Shown here piece by piece: positions 13,101 through 25,009 of a stretch of 64,000 nt of DNA. The notes beneath the pieces were generated by a model. It ran no database searches, was not told the origin of the DNA, and was given only the letters and a program-made list of their open reading frames with translations. Positions within the stretch are counted from its first letter, which is position 1. Each line of letters opens with the position of its first letter. Location of the stretch: contig NC_080567.1 in NCBI RefSeq assembly GCF_030253575.1, forward strand, positions 34,997,501 to 35,061,500, written 5' to 3'. Position numbers and translations under genes: made by a program. The stretch comes from Rhododendron vialii (Eukaryota > Streptophyta > Magnoliopsida > Ericales > Ericaceae).

Positions 13101-14377
13101 GACCTCCTGTATATCAGGGACCATGATACTTGCATAAGTGTGTTTCTCAACCCTATTTGGTAGCTGTGTTACGTATGAGATGTGTGCATAGTGCTGTTTG
13201 TTTTGATGTCCTCCAAATGGTCATCTGCAGGTAAGAGGGGAACTGAAGTGAAATCTGCTTGGGCTGCTGTTTGGGTCATTTTACTAGGTTTGGCTATGGC
13301 TGCTGGTGGAGCATATATGGTGTACAAATATAGATTGCGGGTAAGTCGGGTGCAATTGATTACTGCATACTAGTATTACTGTCTCTGTATACTGAAGTGG
13401 GAGTGTTGGAGCTTAGGTTCTTTTATATGCTTGTTGTCTCTTTATATAGAGTGAAACTTTAGGACCTTAGGTTCTTTCCCTCAGTTATTGATCACTGTAT
13501 ACTAATATGGCCGTCTCTTTTGTACTAAACTAAAATGGGAGTATCAAACCTTAGGTTATATTTGGCGTACCACAGGGCCTTTTTACCCTGCGGTACTCAG
13601 CCTCTCATGCTAAGTCCTTTATTTCTTTAGGGGGAGAAACTACAGAGTAAAGTAAAATAACGAAGTAAAATAAAGCTCAATAGAGTGCTTCAATGCCTCA
13701 CATCAAAGGAGTGATCCTTCTGCCCAAAGATATATCAGCGTATATTATTCATTTGGCCAGTTGTTTAAAGTTTATAAAGTCAACCATTTGTTAATCTTAG
13801 AATAGATGATGTAGTAACCACCATAAGCCAGCTTTTATTAGTATTTTGTGGGAAAGTTGACAGTTTGGAGGATATAACGTCATCTACGGACTCAAGATAG
13901 TGGAAGCATTATTTTACATTTGTTGTATTTGATTTTGTTTCGTGGAAGTGGCAAATTAGTGTTGTTTAATGGAAGGGTGTTATTGAGGCTACGGAGTACA
14001 AGATCTCTAGTAGATCTGATTCTTGTTCTCGCTTCACCGCAATTATGGTTAGTGACTTTTTGAATATTCTGATGTGGGGGTTGTGATATTTTTTTGGGTT
14101 CTTTTGAGAAGATGTAATAAATCATATGATCTAGTTACATCTAATTAATCAATCCTTGGGTGGCGGTGGTGAAACCCTCTGGTGGTAAAGAGGAGAGAGT
14201 CTTACCACTTGGCCTATCCATTGTTCTTAGGAGTTGTGAGTTTTGAAATGCACATTGATTTTCTTTCTGTGTTTGCAGTCATACATGGATTCGGAGATCA
14301 GAGCCATAATGGCACAGTACATGCCTCTGGACAGCCAAGCTGAGGTTGCCAACCACGTGAGTGACGATCGGGCATAA
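7113..14377 (+). CDS. VSR: Vacuolar sorting receptor (BP-80/VSR type)
   Basis: Twelve exons: 7113-7410, 8562-9254, 9350-9438, 9539-9608, 9682-9765, 9873-9949, 10033-10114, 11154-11236, 11324-11402, 13009-13137, 13231-13340, 14279-14377. Together they make 1893 nt (630 aa), normal for the family. The product is a type I membrane receptor that binds vacuolar sorting signals of soluble cargo and cycles between Golgi/TGN and prevacuolar compartment. Visible in order: a signal peptide (about 1-22); a protease-associated domain with the [10 protein letters not shown] block; the central VSR region ([45 protein letters not shown]); three Cys-rich EGF-like repeats ([22 protein letters not shown] and the calcium-binding type [13 protein letters not shown]); one membrane span (about 571-593); and a cytosolic tail with the tyrosine sorting signal YMPL at 612-615. 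The ATG at 7113 is preferred over an in-frame GTG at 7104. The exact VSR paralogue cannot be assigned by eye. Confidence 0.96.
7367..8150 (+). repeat. Degenerate tandem repeats in receptor intron 1 derived from the exon 1/intron 1 junction
   Basis: The end of exon 1 and the first bases of the intron (7367-7514) recur downstream. At 7515-7640 there is a near copy of the last 30 exon bases plus the donor GGAG/GTAAGT. At 7756-7910 there is a longer exon copy (TCAAAGCCCGGTGCTTTTCC) whose donor is mutated to GATAGAT. At 8119 a short TCAAAGCCCGGTGCTTTGC survives. Between them the motifs TGAAGTTAATTGTTTGAT and GGTACCCTTTTGGTTAATTT recur several times. The units are diverged and of unequal length. 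Confidence 0.85.
11403..13008 (+). other. Receptor intron 9
   Basis: A 1.6-kb intron between the second and third EGF-like repeats. It contains a few short open frames but nothing resembling a protein family, and no clear element boundaries. Confidence 0.5.
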
Positions 14378-15049
14378 TATAGGACCCATTGTCCCTGGTT
14401 CTCCAAGAATTCTGGGTAGTTCTAGAAGTCCTACAGAATCTACGTTGCGCCAATGTTTGAGGGAAGACCCAAAAATGTTTGTACACTGTAAATTGTTAGG
14501 GACTGGTTTTGAGAGAGATCAATAACGGACCTGACTCTATTTAGTCTTTCAGAATTCCGTTTGTATCTGGCGAAACATCCTTCTTGTGTTAATCAAGGTT
14601 GAAACTAGATGAGCATTTGTATCCTTAAATTTAATTTGCACGTTGACCATAATTGTATTCGTAAATAGCCCCGTTCCTCAGGCCTTCAGTCATCATGTTG
14701 TTTGATTTTATTATTTATGTAGTTTTGGGTGTGTTTTTACATGAATGCAGAAATGTATAAAATAATATTTCCGTTTGACCAAAAAAAAAAAAAGAATGTA
14801 TAAAAATTAAAATAATTCAGAATTACATTCTATTTTTACAAATACAAGAACAATTACGTAGTATAAAAAGAACCGTTACTGGAATTATACTTGAAATGCA
14901 ATTTTCGAAGTTCTGTATATAGCACGCTAGTTACTCTATAGTGGGTTCTTCCTGATCCATGTGTTTTGAGTCGTTAGTTTGTCTTAAAATCTCAGTGTTA
15001 AACGGTGTCTCGTAATCCAACGGTTAAAATTGTATGAAAACAGAGATGC

Positions 15050-15329
15050 ACAAAAGTTTGTGGCTAGGTACACAAGTTTACGGCCAAATATGCAAAAGTT
15101 TGTGGCCGGGTACACAAAATTTGCAGCCAAGAGCAATAGTTTGCAGCCATGTGCAAAAGTAGTTTGCGGCCAAGAGCAATAGTTTGCGGTTATGTGCAAA
15201 AGTTTGTGGCCAAGAGCAATCAATAGTTTGCAATCAAGAACAATAGTTTGTGGCCAGGTATATAAAAGTTTGCGGCCAGGTGCAATAGTTTATGGCCAAG
15301 AGTAATAATTTGCGACCAAGAGTAATAGT
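15050..15329. repeat. Minisatellite, about 13 units of 19-24 bp
   Basis: Roughly 280 bp made of variants of GCAAAAGTTTGTGGCCAAGAG. Units alternate between forms ending in GGTACAC/TGTGC and forms ending in AAGAGCAAT. Copies differ by 10-30 percent, so the array is old or was never homogenised. A minus-strand open frame runs through it but is only a by-product of the repeat. Confidence 0.85.
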
Positions 15330-15550
15330 ACAGAGAATTTGACCACGTTATCGGGACTCTCCCATAGAGTTCGCTGATTAAATCTTTCAAGAGAACAAAA
15401 TTGATCGGATATCAGCGAATAATTTTTGTATGAGTTAGACAATGACAAATGTTTAATTAATCTACATTTTTGCCAAAAAAAAAAAGCGGTCAACAAACTT
15501 CTTAAAATCCACGGCTCGGAACATATCCACAAGATCTCAGAGGACCCCCG

Positions 15551-15672
15551 CGAGATGCACTACAAGGCTGTAGAACAATACAAGACCCCATGTCAAATAC
15601 ACGCTCGGGTCCTCGAGATGCACTACAAGGCTGTACAACGCTACAGGACCCCATGCCAAATACACGCTCAAA
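15551..15672. repeat. Tandem duplication, two copies of about 60 bp
   Basis: CGAGATGCACTACAAGGCTG begins at 15551 and again at 15614 (period 63 bp). Both copies continue through a (C/A)AGGACCCCATG-like segment to CAAATACACGCTC with a handful of substitutions. Confidence 0.85.
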
Positions 15673-16090
15673 CCAGCAATTCAATGGCTTTATCAAAACA
15701 ATTAAAGTTCACGGCGGTCTTCACAACGAAGGTACAGAATATCAAGTAAACTTGGTCACACTTCCAGTGTTGCAGGTTTGTTGCTGGAAATGATAATTAC
15801 ACAAAGAAACAAAAAAATTGAAGAACTAACTTGAGCCTAGAGCTTTATCCGACATCTCTTTCAATTACAAAGGAAAATAGATAGGCGAGAAAAAACCAAC
15901 ATTTTACTGTCACAAGATATAGAAAAATTCTTCATAGCAACAGAGAATCAAGAACTCGCGAATCAAAAACCAGATTTCCTCAGGACAGAAGAGGTGAGGA
16001 ACCAAGGAGGTTGTGGAGCAAAATGGCACAAGTAACCGACATAGTTGGATCCAGCCGAGTCATCATTGTCACCTCTTCTTCAAGTATGAA

Positions 16091-19000
16091 CTAAATCGCT
16101 GCTTGCTCATCGTCAGGTAACTCCTCCCCAAAACCACGCTGCGCGATTCTGTAGTACAGGATACCCATAGTAGCCATGCATGCCCTGCAGTTAATTACGG
16201 AGAGGCTGGATTAGTGAAAACATAATCCCAATAAAAGGTATACATAAAAATTTGGGCAATTGTAGTCCTAATCATTGTTCTCAAACATATGCTGGTCAAT
16301 CTTTTCATGAATTGTACAAGGATTCGAGGTGTGGTTGCATTCCTGCATACCCTCATTTTATGTACTCAGATTGTCTTTTTTCGTAAGAGAAATTTTTTTT
16401 TTTTCAGTACTCTTACTAGAGTTCTAAAAGGCGGCCGCCTAGGCGCTAGGCGGCAGGTTGCCCCACAATTTCCCTAGGCTGTTTGCTAAGGCGCTCAGCG
16501 GGGCTAGGCAGCTAGGGGCTAGGTGGGCGCCTACGGTCTGGATTCTCCAAAAAAAAAAATACTTACTTGCAAGGCGGATGCCAAGGCGGCCTAGGTGCTA
16601 GGCGGTGGGTCGCCGCCCGACTAACACCTAGCGCCCTTTAGAACACTAACTATTACCGGGAAAAAAATATTGTAATTTGAACTACTCCTGTCCCTACAGT
16701 CTTGTTCTGCCTTTTCATTAAAGAAAAGGAATACACAGATGGCAACCCAGAGCAATAAATATGAAATGGACTATTACATGATAGCTATGATGAGAAGGAT
16801 TTTTCTTGGATCCATCCTTGAAGATTTTTGATGCCGTGCACGACCCTGTGGGACTTCATCTGCATTTGATGCATCTTTTCGAGGCGGTGCCGTTACTGGT
16901 AGAGTTGGTAACGCACTCGACCAGAAAGGAAGCAATGCCCGAAGAAACTTATGGCGGAAAGTACCTACAGACAGCACCAGAAGTTTTAAAGTAAAGTTCT
17001 CAATTTAAAATGACCAATGAAATCATAATTCAGCAAGCACAAAGAAACAAAGAGAGAAAGCAGTCTAAATGAAATAAAGAACAACTTGTATAGAAGAAGA
17101 ATACTAGATCAAAAGGCCGTCAGTCAGAATAGCTTGGTAATTAGGCGCATTAATTCATGTTATATTCATCCACATCCCAGGATAATCTTAACAAGCTAAA
17201 AGAGAGAGTTGTCGGGTGTGGGTGGATAAAATTCTCCTAACACAGTTGCATTCCAAAGTCAGCACTCAACCAGGCCTTAACCACCAAAAAAGCAATACAA
17301 GAATAGGGATATATGCTCACCCCTTCGCGTGTACTTCTTCTGATTCGCATCTTCATCATCGGCATAATATGAAATTTCAGAATTTTGCCTATCACCTTGG
17401 AATGCACTCTTTCTCGTCGTAGTGGCAGGCTGTGTTGCGTCACAATACACCAAGATCATAGAAACCAGATTAAGAGGACAATATAGAACCATGCACATGT
17501 GCTCAGCGAATGAAAAAAGACAACAAACACTTTTGACAGCTAATTCCAAATTTTGTGAAAAAATTAGGAGAAAATTCCTCTTACACCAGAAGGACTTGCA
17601 CTTTTCGTGAAATTGGGGTGATTAGAACTAGGGCTATCTATCTCCACAATATCACTGGAGACTGCTCCAGCATCTATTCCAAGTAAAGATGTGCTGCCTC
17701 CGGTGGCAGATACATGTATCAGAGGGTCCGAAGAAAAAGCAGGAGGAGGGTTGCGCAATTCCGTTGCCAGCAAGGAAACTGGATGATTGCCAAACAAATT
17801 CTTTTCTAGACCAGTCTGCATCAGAGTAGAGATATCAAAATTGTAAAGTTACGAGATTGAATACCACGTTAATTCATTACATAAGGAACGTGCAAAAAGT
17901 CATGCACTTTAGGTATATGCATTCCATCCAGACTCCATACTGATTATTTGGTGATGAAATAAATAACTCAATTCAAGAAAGCCGCCCTCTTAGTAATTTG
18001 AAGTCTGGTACATGATAGTCCATTTGTCATGCCAATCTATCTACGGCCATATCTGTGATTAAGCTCGCAATTGACTAGTATGGCAAACACAAGACTCTTA
18101 GTGTCATAAATTTACAATTGAAGTCATGAGTGACAACTTATGTACAAGAAGTGGCGAGATAAAGAAGTGAACTAGCATACTACTGATATACAACATCCTA
18201 GGCTAGAAGTTGCTTTGTTTATAAACTCTAAACTCTACATGGTGATCTTTAGAAATGTCAGGTAACACTGAAGGGGACCGAAAAGACTAGTGTGCGTAAT
18301 GAGGAGTAATCAAACTCATGATCAAATAAAGTTAATTAATTTACCAACCGTGGATCAGTTTGAACTCAAACTAAGATCCCCACCAAAATGTTCGGGTGAA
18401 CTGAATATATTTTGCTTGACCATGTTAATTGACAGGTATTTCCAACATAATGAGTTTTGGAAGACTTTGAGTGAAAATCCCACAAAAACTTCCTTCGCAC
18501 CAACTCTATTCAATCACTTGAAGAAAAGCGAAAAAAGTGCCCAAAATCAGAATCAACGAATCCAAAACAGCCGGGTGTCATCAATATCAGGTTCCTATCA
18601 TCTCTCCAACTTCCATCTCCAAGGAAGAACCAGATAGTCCCACAAGAAATCAGGAGGGTGGCAATTGTATCTTAATTAGTGTTTCCAAAAATAGCTTTCA
18701 AAATTCAACATGATGACTTGCCAGATTGTTACCAGCTTCACCCTAGTACTTCCCCCAAAATCAAAAAGCAATTGTGGACCATCAGGGGATAGCCCTCCAC
18801 CATACCAAAAATCATCACAGCCGTGACTAAAACAAATGATACCAGATCTCTAGTACCACTACCTAATGGAAAAACACAAAAACTAATCTGCGCTCACTTG
18901 ACTGATACGTATATTGTACATTTGACAGAACAATGATAATTAGGATGACACCCTCAGCATAAATAAACACGTAGTGAAATCACTGAAATGTATGAGCATT

Positions 19001-20137
19001 GTGCAAAAGTTAGTATGGCTTGAAGACATGATATTTGAAGAAGATATCCAAAACAACATTTTCTTACTGATAGGATAGGCAATAACTTCCTGAGGTTATC
19101 ACTAATGGTATATTGTCATGGTTGTTGAAGACACTGAATTCACACATCTAAAGTCCTCATACACTTGGGAGATGAGAATCATCATATGTAGCAATCACAA
19201 ATAATTCCTCCACCTAGAGATAATCAAATAGACTAAGACCCAGTGCCTAAAGTAGGCACAAAGCCAGTGAGCAAGGTCTTTTAGACGATTGGAAATATTA
19301 AACCATGCAAAAGCTAACAAAAGTTACGCTAGTCTGCTTAGCAGATGACATCAAATCCTTGGGATATATTGACCTCCAATATCAACATTACGTGAATAAA
19401 AAGCATTTTTTTTCCCACTATGCAAATCTAGCCGACTTAAAATCTAGAAAACAAAAAAGGGCAACGGTAGAAGCATTGTGCATAGTACTAGTAAAAAGGA
19501 TCAACTAGCAAAAAGTAAAAGAAAAATAGAAGGGAGTTCAAGTCCTCGATTCTGCATTATTACTTAAGAGTAAGTTTCTATATATTGTAATAATAAGTAT
19601 TGGGCTACTACTTTTTGCAGATGGACTACACCCGCTTTGCTGCTTCTTCCAATGCAATTGCCAATTTAACCAAAAAGGTGTCACAAAGCAAAACTTTGAG
19701 CAAGTTATTCTTAATCCTCAAGATTCCATTTATTTCTAACCGCAATACATCAACAAAAACAAGAGGATCCAAAGTGGGTCTTATATAGATCCTTCCTACC
19801 ATATTAGCTCTCATCAAAAGAATCTGGTGAACACCAAACAAGGTGAATAAAAGGTTTCATGTTCCCTAATGTGCCTTACAGCACAGGAAAAGACCGGTCT
19901 ATCCCTCACATATTCTCCGTCATCCACTACAGTGATTAGTTAAATTTACTCACACCAACACAAAGATCGAGGGGGAAGAATCTCAGTGAAATATTTCACT
20001 CCATCAAAAAACCAGACCTGGTAACTCTCTTATGAATATTGCATATATTTTGGCCCTTTCCAAGTCTTTCCAGATTATCCATACAAATTTCCCATTTTGG
20101 CCAGTTTGAGGTTTTTGACCAGCATATATCATGTAAC

Positions 20138-20204
<67 letters not shown>

Positions 20205-23200
20205 TTTCAGCTTGACGTTAAACCTTTTTCACCCGAGAAAACCACCAGGACTAGTCTGAAATTTTCTTAAATCTTCTAGTATCTTGTCGTCTTGTGGGGT
20301 CACAAACTTTTAGTTGCTGAAACAAACCTTTGAGTAAAGGTAAGACTTTTCTTTGATACTAAGTCATAGAAGCCGGGACCACCAGCTGGCAAAGATAGTA
20401 GTGTCTCCTGCCAATACCGGAAAGGAGGGGGAGTTTCTAGATCACAGTGGAATTGGTGCATGTGTGAGTTATAATAGATAGGGGAACGCATATGTAGGCC
20501 TACCCATTTCCTCACCACCACCCACCATCATACACACCCTCACTTGTGTTGGTTGGACAGAATTAGTTGTGCAAACAAAAGTGTCCACAAAGCTTCCCAC
20601 TTACCTCACTTCTGTCTCATGTCAACATCAAATCTAAATCCCTAAAACTAGATAACTTCTAAACTAAGAGCACTTTCTTATCTCTTTTTACAAATTCACT
20701 AAACGGAGAAAGAAAATAGTACAGGAAAACAAAAAATGACCCTAAGTTAATATGCTTTTCATTCATATCATCCGGTCACCACAGTTTATTATGGTCAAAA
20801 CAAAACAAAATCAACACAACTGTGGAACTAATAATTAATTGGCATATAATTACACCAAATGGTAACCTATTAAGGCCAAGGCAATAGGTATGAACATGAG
20901 GGTAGCCACTTCGTGCATACAGTGATGAAAAGGTTAGGTTCTGTACCCTAGCCACTCCTTCCACATTGCCATTATAACTTGGGTAATTACCTACCATTGT
21001 GAAGACATCATATGTTGCAACAATTAAAAAACAAAATGCATCACCATTTGAAAAATAAATAAAAAAAGTAAAGAAAGGTTATCTAAACTATAAATAGTAA
21101 TTGTAGTGTCAGTTAGATTAGCATAACGTAACCATATATTTACGATTGACTACAAAAAACCAAGAATGAGCATTACCTGGATGATTGCTTCCTTAAGCTT
21201 TGAATGAAGTCGAGATCCAGAATCTTTAACACTTTTCGGAGGCCATATCTGCAACAACAAATCATGGCTGGAAAATGAAAACCGTCCTTCAAATAACAAC
21301 ACCAGAAAGAGTAGAAATAACAAAACCACAATCACAACGAAGGATTTTCATTCATAAAGAGGAATAATGACTCCACCTCCCAAATAGATTTCGATAGGAA
21401 TAATCAACAGTGACGTAATCACAACTAATTATGGAGGAAGCAGAGGCACCAAACTTTTGAGGATTGCAAAGATGCCAACACACAGATTGGACATGTCTTC
21501 AGTAAGTAGCTTCCATTTCTAACTAGAAAAAGGATTGTGTTGTGCACAACAGCTCAAGTGCGGTAAAGGTCTTTAGGTTGCTTGGTACATGCCTAGTTCA
21601 CAGAGGTTACACCACTCCAAAGCTTTCAGTTTAAAAAAATATATCACCACTACTTCATGGCCCTTTGCTGTCTTTATTGCAACAAAAAGTTGAAATTTCT
21701 CCATCATAAGGAAAATAATGAGACTAGGCTCATATATGATGCAGGGCGCCGTATGAGTATGACTACAGAAACAATCATGCAACAAGAAAATCACAAACTG
21801 TATAGGTTTAGAGAAATGCTCTCGACTCTTTTTCATTCAATAATAATCAACAACTCCCTTGCCCCGAAGGCTTACAACTTATTAAATAGGTGGAAAACAC
21901 CCTAACCCTAATTGATTTGCCCAAAACGGAAGCCGAATCAATTATTAACGAAAATTACCAAAAATGGAAAAATTTAGAATAATAGCAAAACTGGAAAATA
22001 GGGAAAATTCTAAGACTTCTCCCAAAAGAACAGCTTAATTCGGATTTTCCTTGCCCAAGTTATAAGCAAATCAAATCTTTCCTTAAACGGCAAATTTGGG
22101 CTTTTGGGGTCCTGAACGGCCGTAAACAGCTAAAAAACACACGGCACATGGCCAAAGACAATGTGTCTTGGCCATTGGGCTGTTTCGGATCAAAACCATA
22201 TGGCCAGTCGCATAATTTCACAGTCACGTAATTACGGTTTTGCCATCCTAGGCTTAAAAAGCCTAAGATACTCCTCGGCTATGGCATCTGCATCAATATC
22301 TTAGTAATTTCCTCCTGTTACGATCTCCGTCAAACCAATTTGATTGATTTATTAACTTAGGAATTTTTCATTAATCAAATACTGTCTGATATGTTCTCAC
22401 AGAAATTGATATTAACCATGAAATGAATGGTGCAATTATTTGACATCTAGAGGGCAATTCCAATTATGTAGTGGGTTGTCTTTACCCCTAATGAGTAATA
22501 AGATTAGATACAAGCCACCACATGGAGCTAGACTTCAAAGAAGCCTTAGAGATCTAAGTTGAAGTGAGATTAGACTCACATATTCACCAATAAAAATACT
22601 TTTTGGTGGCAAGCCAAGCCATGAGTAACCAATGAGATAGCTAGCTCAAACACGGGACTCCAGCATTAGCCTTAATTAGCCAATGTACTACATCTTCCAT
22701 AATGCCTTTCATTGCTCTTCATAATCACGATGTAGTTGCCCATGAAAATTTATCTCCAAGAGAGCATTTTGATTCCGAGTTCTTTCTCTATGACGTGTCA
22801 TTAGCTACATACCAGCAACAAAATGCCCATTTGCAAACAGTGTATGTACCAATGAAATTTTTCATTCATACTCTACTTAGTAATGTGGAACACTATCTAT
22901 GGTGAACTAAATTAATGCAAGCAAAAGAAACCAATGAAATAAATGAAACTTTGGTCAACTTCTGGAAGTAAATCATACCGGGGTGGAACAGGCAGGGCAG
23001 GCATATCCAGCTGGAGCAGTGTGTGGAGGGAAACTTTTAATATGTGAAACCAAGCAATTTGTATGCATAATATCTAAAATCAGCAAAAGAGTAATTCAGT
23101 ATAAGGTCAACCAGCTCACTCAAAGAAAAAAATTGTCTGTATTAAGTATGAGAGAATGTGCATCAACACATACGCAAGCAACCCAACCGAGTAGTTTGAG

Positions 23201-25003
23201 GATCAGTCCCCTCTTTGATACCAGTATGACAGAGGCAGCATTTAGGAGGCCAATCATATTCTCCATCTATTACCCATTCTGAGTAAGTTCGGACCTACAA
23301 GAAATAAAACAAACATAGCATAAGTGCCTAAGGATTTTTTTCTTTTTGAGCAGCAGTGCCTAAGGATATAGATCGACCACAAATGCAATATGTCAAAGGC
23401 AACCCATGGTAGCAGCAGTGTTCTAAAAGTCAGCCGCCTAGGCTGATTAGTCTCCGCCTAGGCGCTAGGCGGTGGTCCAACGCCTAGATTAGGCAACCGA
23501 CTAGTCAGACGCCTAGTCTCTGCCTAGGCGCTAGGCGCCTCTTTTCCGCCCGATTAGCGCCTAGCGATTTTTAGAACATTGGGTAACAGTGCCAACAACT
23601 CAACATGACAACATCTGAAGGGGACATTAGAGAGTGAAGGACAACACTTTTCTCCTTGAGCACATCATAACTTTGTCATGCTTTCTTTTTGTTTGATAGA
23701 CCAATCTGAGGCACCATGTCAGAAAGTGTTCTAAATGCTAAGGTATTCACTCTTCATCGACGATTTCATAGGAAGATATCCTTCAGGCGATGTCTATTAT
23801 TCCAATTAAAACTCTACAGCATTTGTTTATGATCCAAATTTTGATACCCCCTTCAAACACTAAGAAGCAAAAATAGAAACCATCATTCGTTGCCAAATTG
23901 AAAGATTGTTAAGACATGCATCAATGTTTTCCTTTAACAATTTCTTTATGCCCCGGTCTTCCAATTAAAACTCCATGGTTTCTGTGAATGATCCAAATAC
24001 GGCACTCCCCTTCAAATTCTATGAAGCAAAATAAAAACCATTATTTGTTTGAATGGAAACTGAGTCCTGAGACTCCCGACAATGACAAGAAGAACAAGTA
24101 CGCAATTCAAATGACAAGGAGTCAACCAAAGCCCGAGCCACAATAGAAAACATGTACACTAGGGAAATTTCATATCTCCGCAACCCACATACTAGATACA
24201 AGGCAATAATCGAATGAACATAAATTACACTAACATACCACACATATTTGGTGCTCCGGGAAACATATGCATTCTCCACAAACAGGAACCTTGTGTACGA
24301 AACAGTACAACTTCGTTGCCTGAAACCAATTAACCAAGTTTGTCAGCCATCAACTATGCAGCAAAAACCAGCCCCACCCCAAAACAAATAAAACCACAGA
24401 ACTCATGACATCAGCAATGTAAACGGTGAATGGCCACCATTTCTAATACATTAAACTAACCAAAAGGACCATTTCCCAGAACTTGAATGTATGATCCATG
24501 TTGTTTGATCTACTATCCCTTCTACTGTGTCATACACCATCCTTCTCTATCTAAGGAGGAAAAATCAGATACAACTGTTATTCGTAACTCTCCTCTCACA
24601 TGGGGCGGGACCTACACACAAACGGGACCCACCTCACAGCTGAGAGTGCATTACAAATAACCGTCGTATCCAATTCTATTTCCTATCTAACCCAGCTGGA
24701 TTAATTCAGATACAGCTCAAGCAGGCAACCAATTAAAATCCACCATTTAACACAAAATCAATTAACGCAAAACTCGTAGATCTCTCAGACTCCAAATTGT
24801 GAGCTTGGTTCGATCCCAACCTAGTAATTCACATCATTAGCGACTGAAGCTTCTATAATTCTAGTACCAGCAGTCTAAATTGAACAAGAAGACAACCGTA
24901 AAGTGATCTCCAACTACACACCTTGATCAAACCTGTATATATATGTTCTAACGTATACGTATAGAGAGAGAGGGCATACCTTGCGGCATTTGCAGACCAC
25001 CAT
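16091..25003 (-). CDS. ZFPL1-like Golgi membrane zinc-finger protein
   Basis: Nine minus-strand exons in coding order: 25003-24980, 24319-24239, 23294-23174, 23073-22979, 21248-21177, 17815-17585, 17429-17321, 16964-16778, 16184-16091. Total 1014 nt, 337 aa. The product matches animal ZFPL1 in order and spacing: an N-terminal B-box-like Cys/His motif (VCKCRK, LYCFVHKVPVCGECI), a RING-like module (CCLCHTGI, TTRLGCLHIMHTNC, then the diagnostic TAPAGYACPACSTPIWPP at about residues 95-110), a low-complexity Ser/Pro linker, a basic stretch (KKYTRRG) and one membrane span near the C-terminus (about 300-318, ILLIIAIMACMATMGILYY) with a short acidic tail. In animals ZFPL1 is a cis-Golgi protein that binds GM130; the plant role is inferred. 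Exon 6 ends TCTGGT before GTAAGA, which restores phase with exon 7. Introns 4 and 5 (1.7 and 3.4 kb) are large. Confidence 0.93.
16420..16647. mobile_element. GC-rich fold-back element, copy 1 (MITE-like)
   Basis: About 228 bp in the last intron of the ZFPL1-like gene. The ends are inverted (AGTTCTAAAAGGCGG at the left, CCTTTAGAACACT at the right). The interior is packed with CTAGGCGCTAGGCGG-type motifs on both strands, far more GC-rich than the surroundings. No clear target duplication was found. See the second copy at 23417-23580. Confidence 0.7.
17816..21176 (-). other. Intron 5 of the ZFPL1-like gene
   Basis: A 3.4-kb AT-rich intron. It contains a 62-bp (GA)n tract at 20141-20202 and scattered short open frames without family features. 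No transposon with clear ends was recognised. Confidence 0.6.
20141..20202. repeat. (GA)n microsatellite
   Basis: Thirty-one uninterrupted GA units inside a long intron of the ZFPL1-like gene. Confidence 0.97.
21249..22978 (-). other. Intron 4 of the ZFPL1-like gene
   Basis: A 1.7-kb intron. The part 21830-22330 is somewhat different in character (ACGGCCGTAAACAG, GGCTATGGCATCTGCATC) and could be a decayed retroelement fragment, but no ends or coding motif were seen. Confidence 0.45.
23417..23580. mobile_element. GC-rich fold-back element, copy 2 (MITE-like)
   Basis: About 164 bp in intron 2 of the ZFPL1-like gene. The ends are AGTGTTCTAAAA and TTTTTAGAACATT (inverted). The interior repeats GCCTAGGCGCTAGGCG in both orientations. 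It shares ends and interior motif with the element at 16420-16647 but differs in length and order. Confidence 0.75.
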
Positions 25004-25009
25004 TGCATC

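Larger units (their letters stand above)
14380..16090. other. Convergent intergenic region
   Basis: It holds the receptor 3'UTR (to about 14740, judged by AT-rich sequence) and the ZFPL1-like gene's 3'UTR (down to about 15850). Between them lie the minisatellite at 15050-15329 and the tandem duplication at 15551-15672. No gene is visible. Confidence 0.45.

Noticed and set aside
14984..15223. 79-residue minus-strand open frame with repeated ATNF/CSWPQ-like units
   Set aside because: It runs through the minisatellite and merely translates the DNA repeat; no family resemblance or splice context.
21830..22330. Possible LTR or retroelement fragment in ZFPL1-like intron 4
   Set aside because: Some words resemble retroelement sequence, but no termini, duplication or coding motif could be found.
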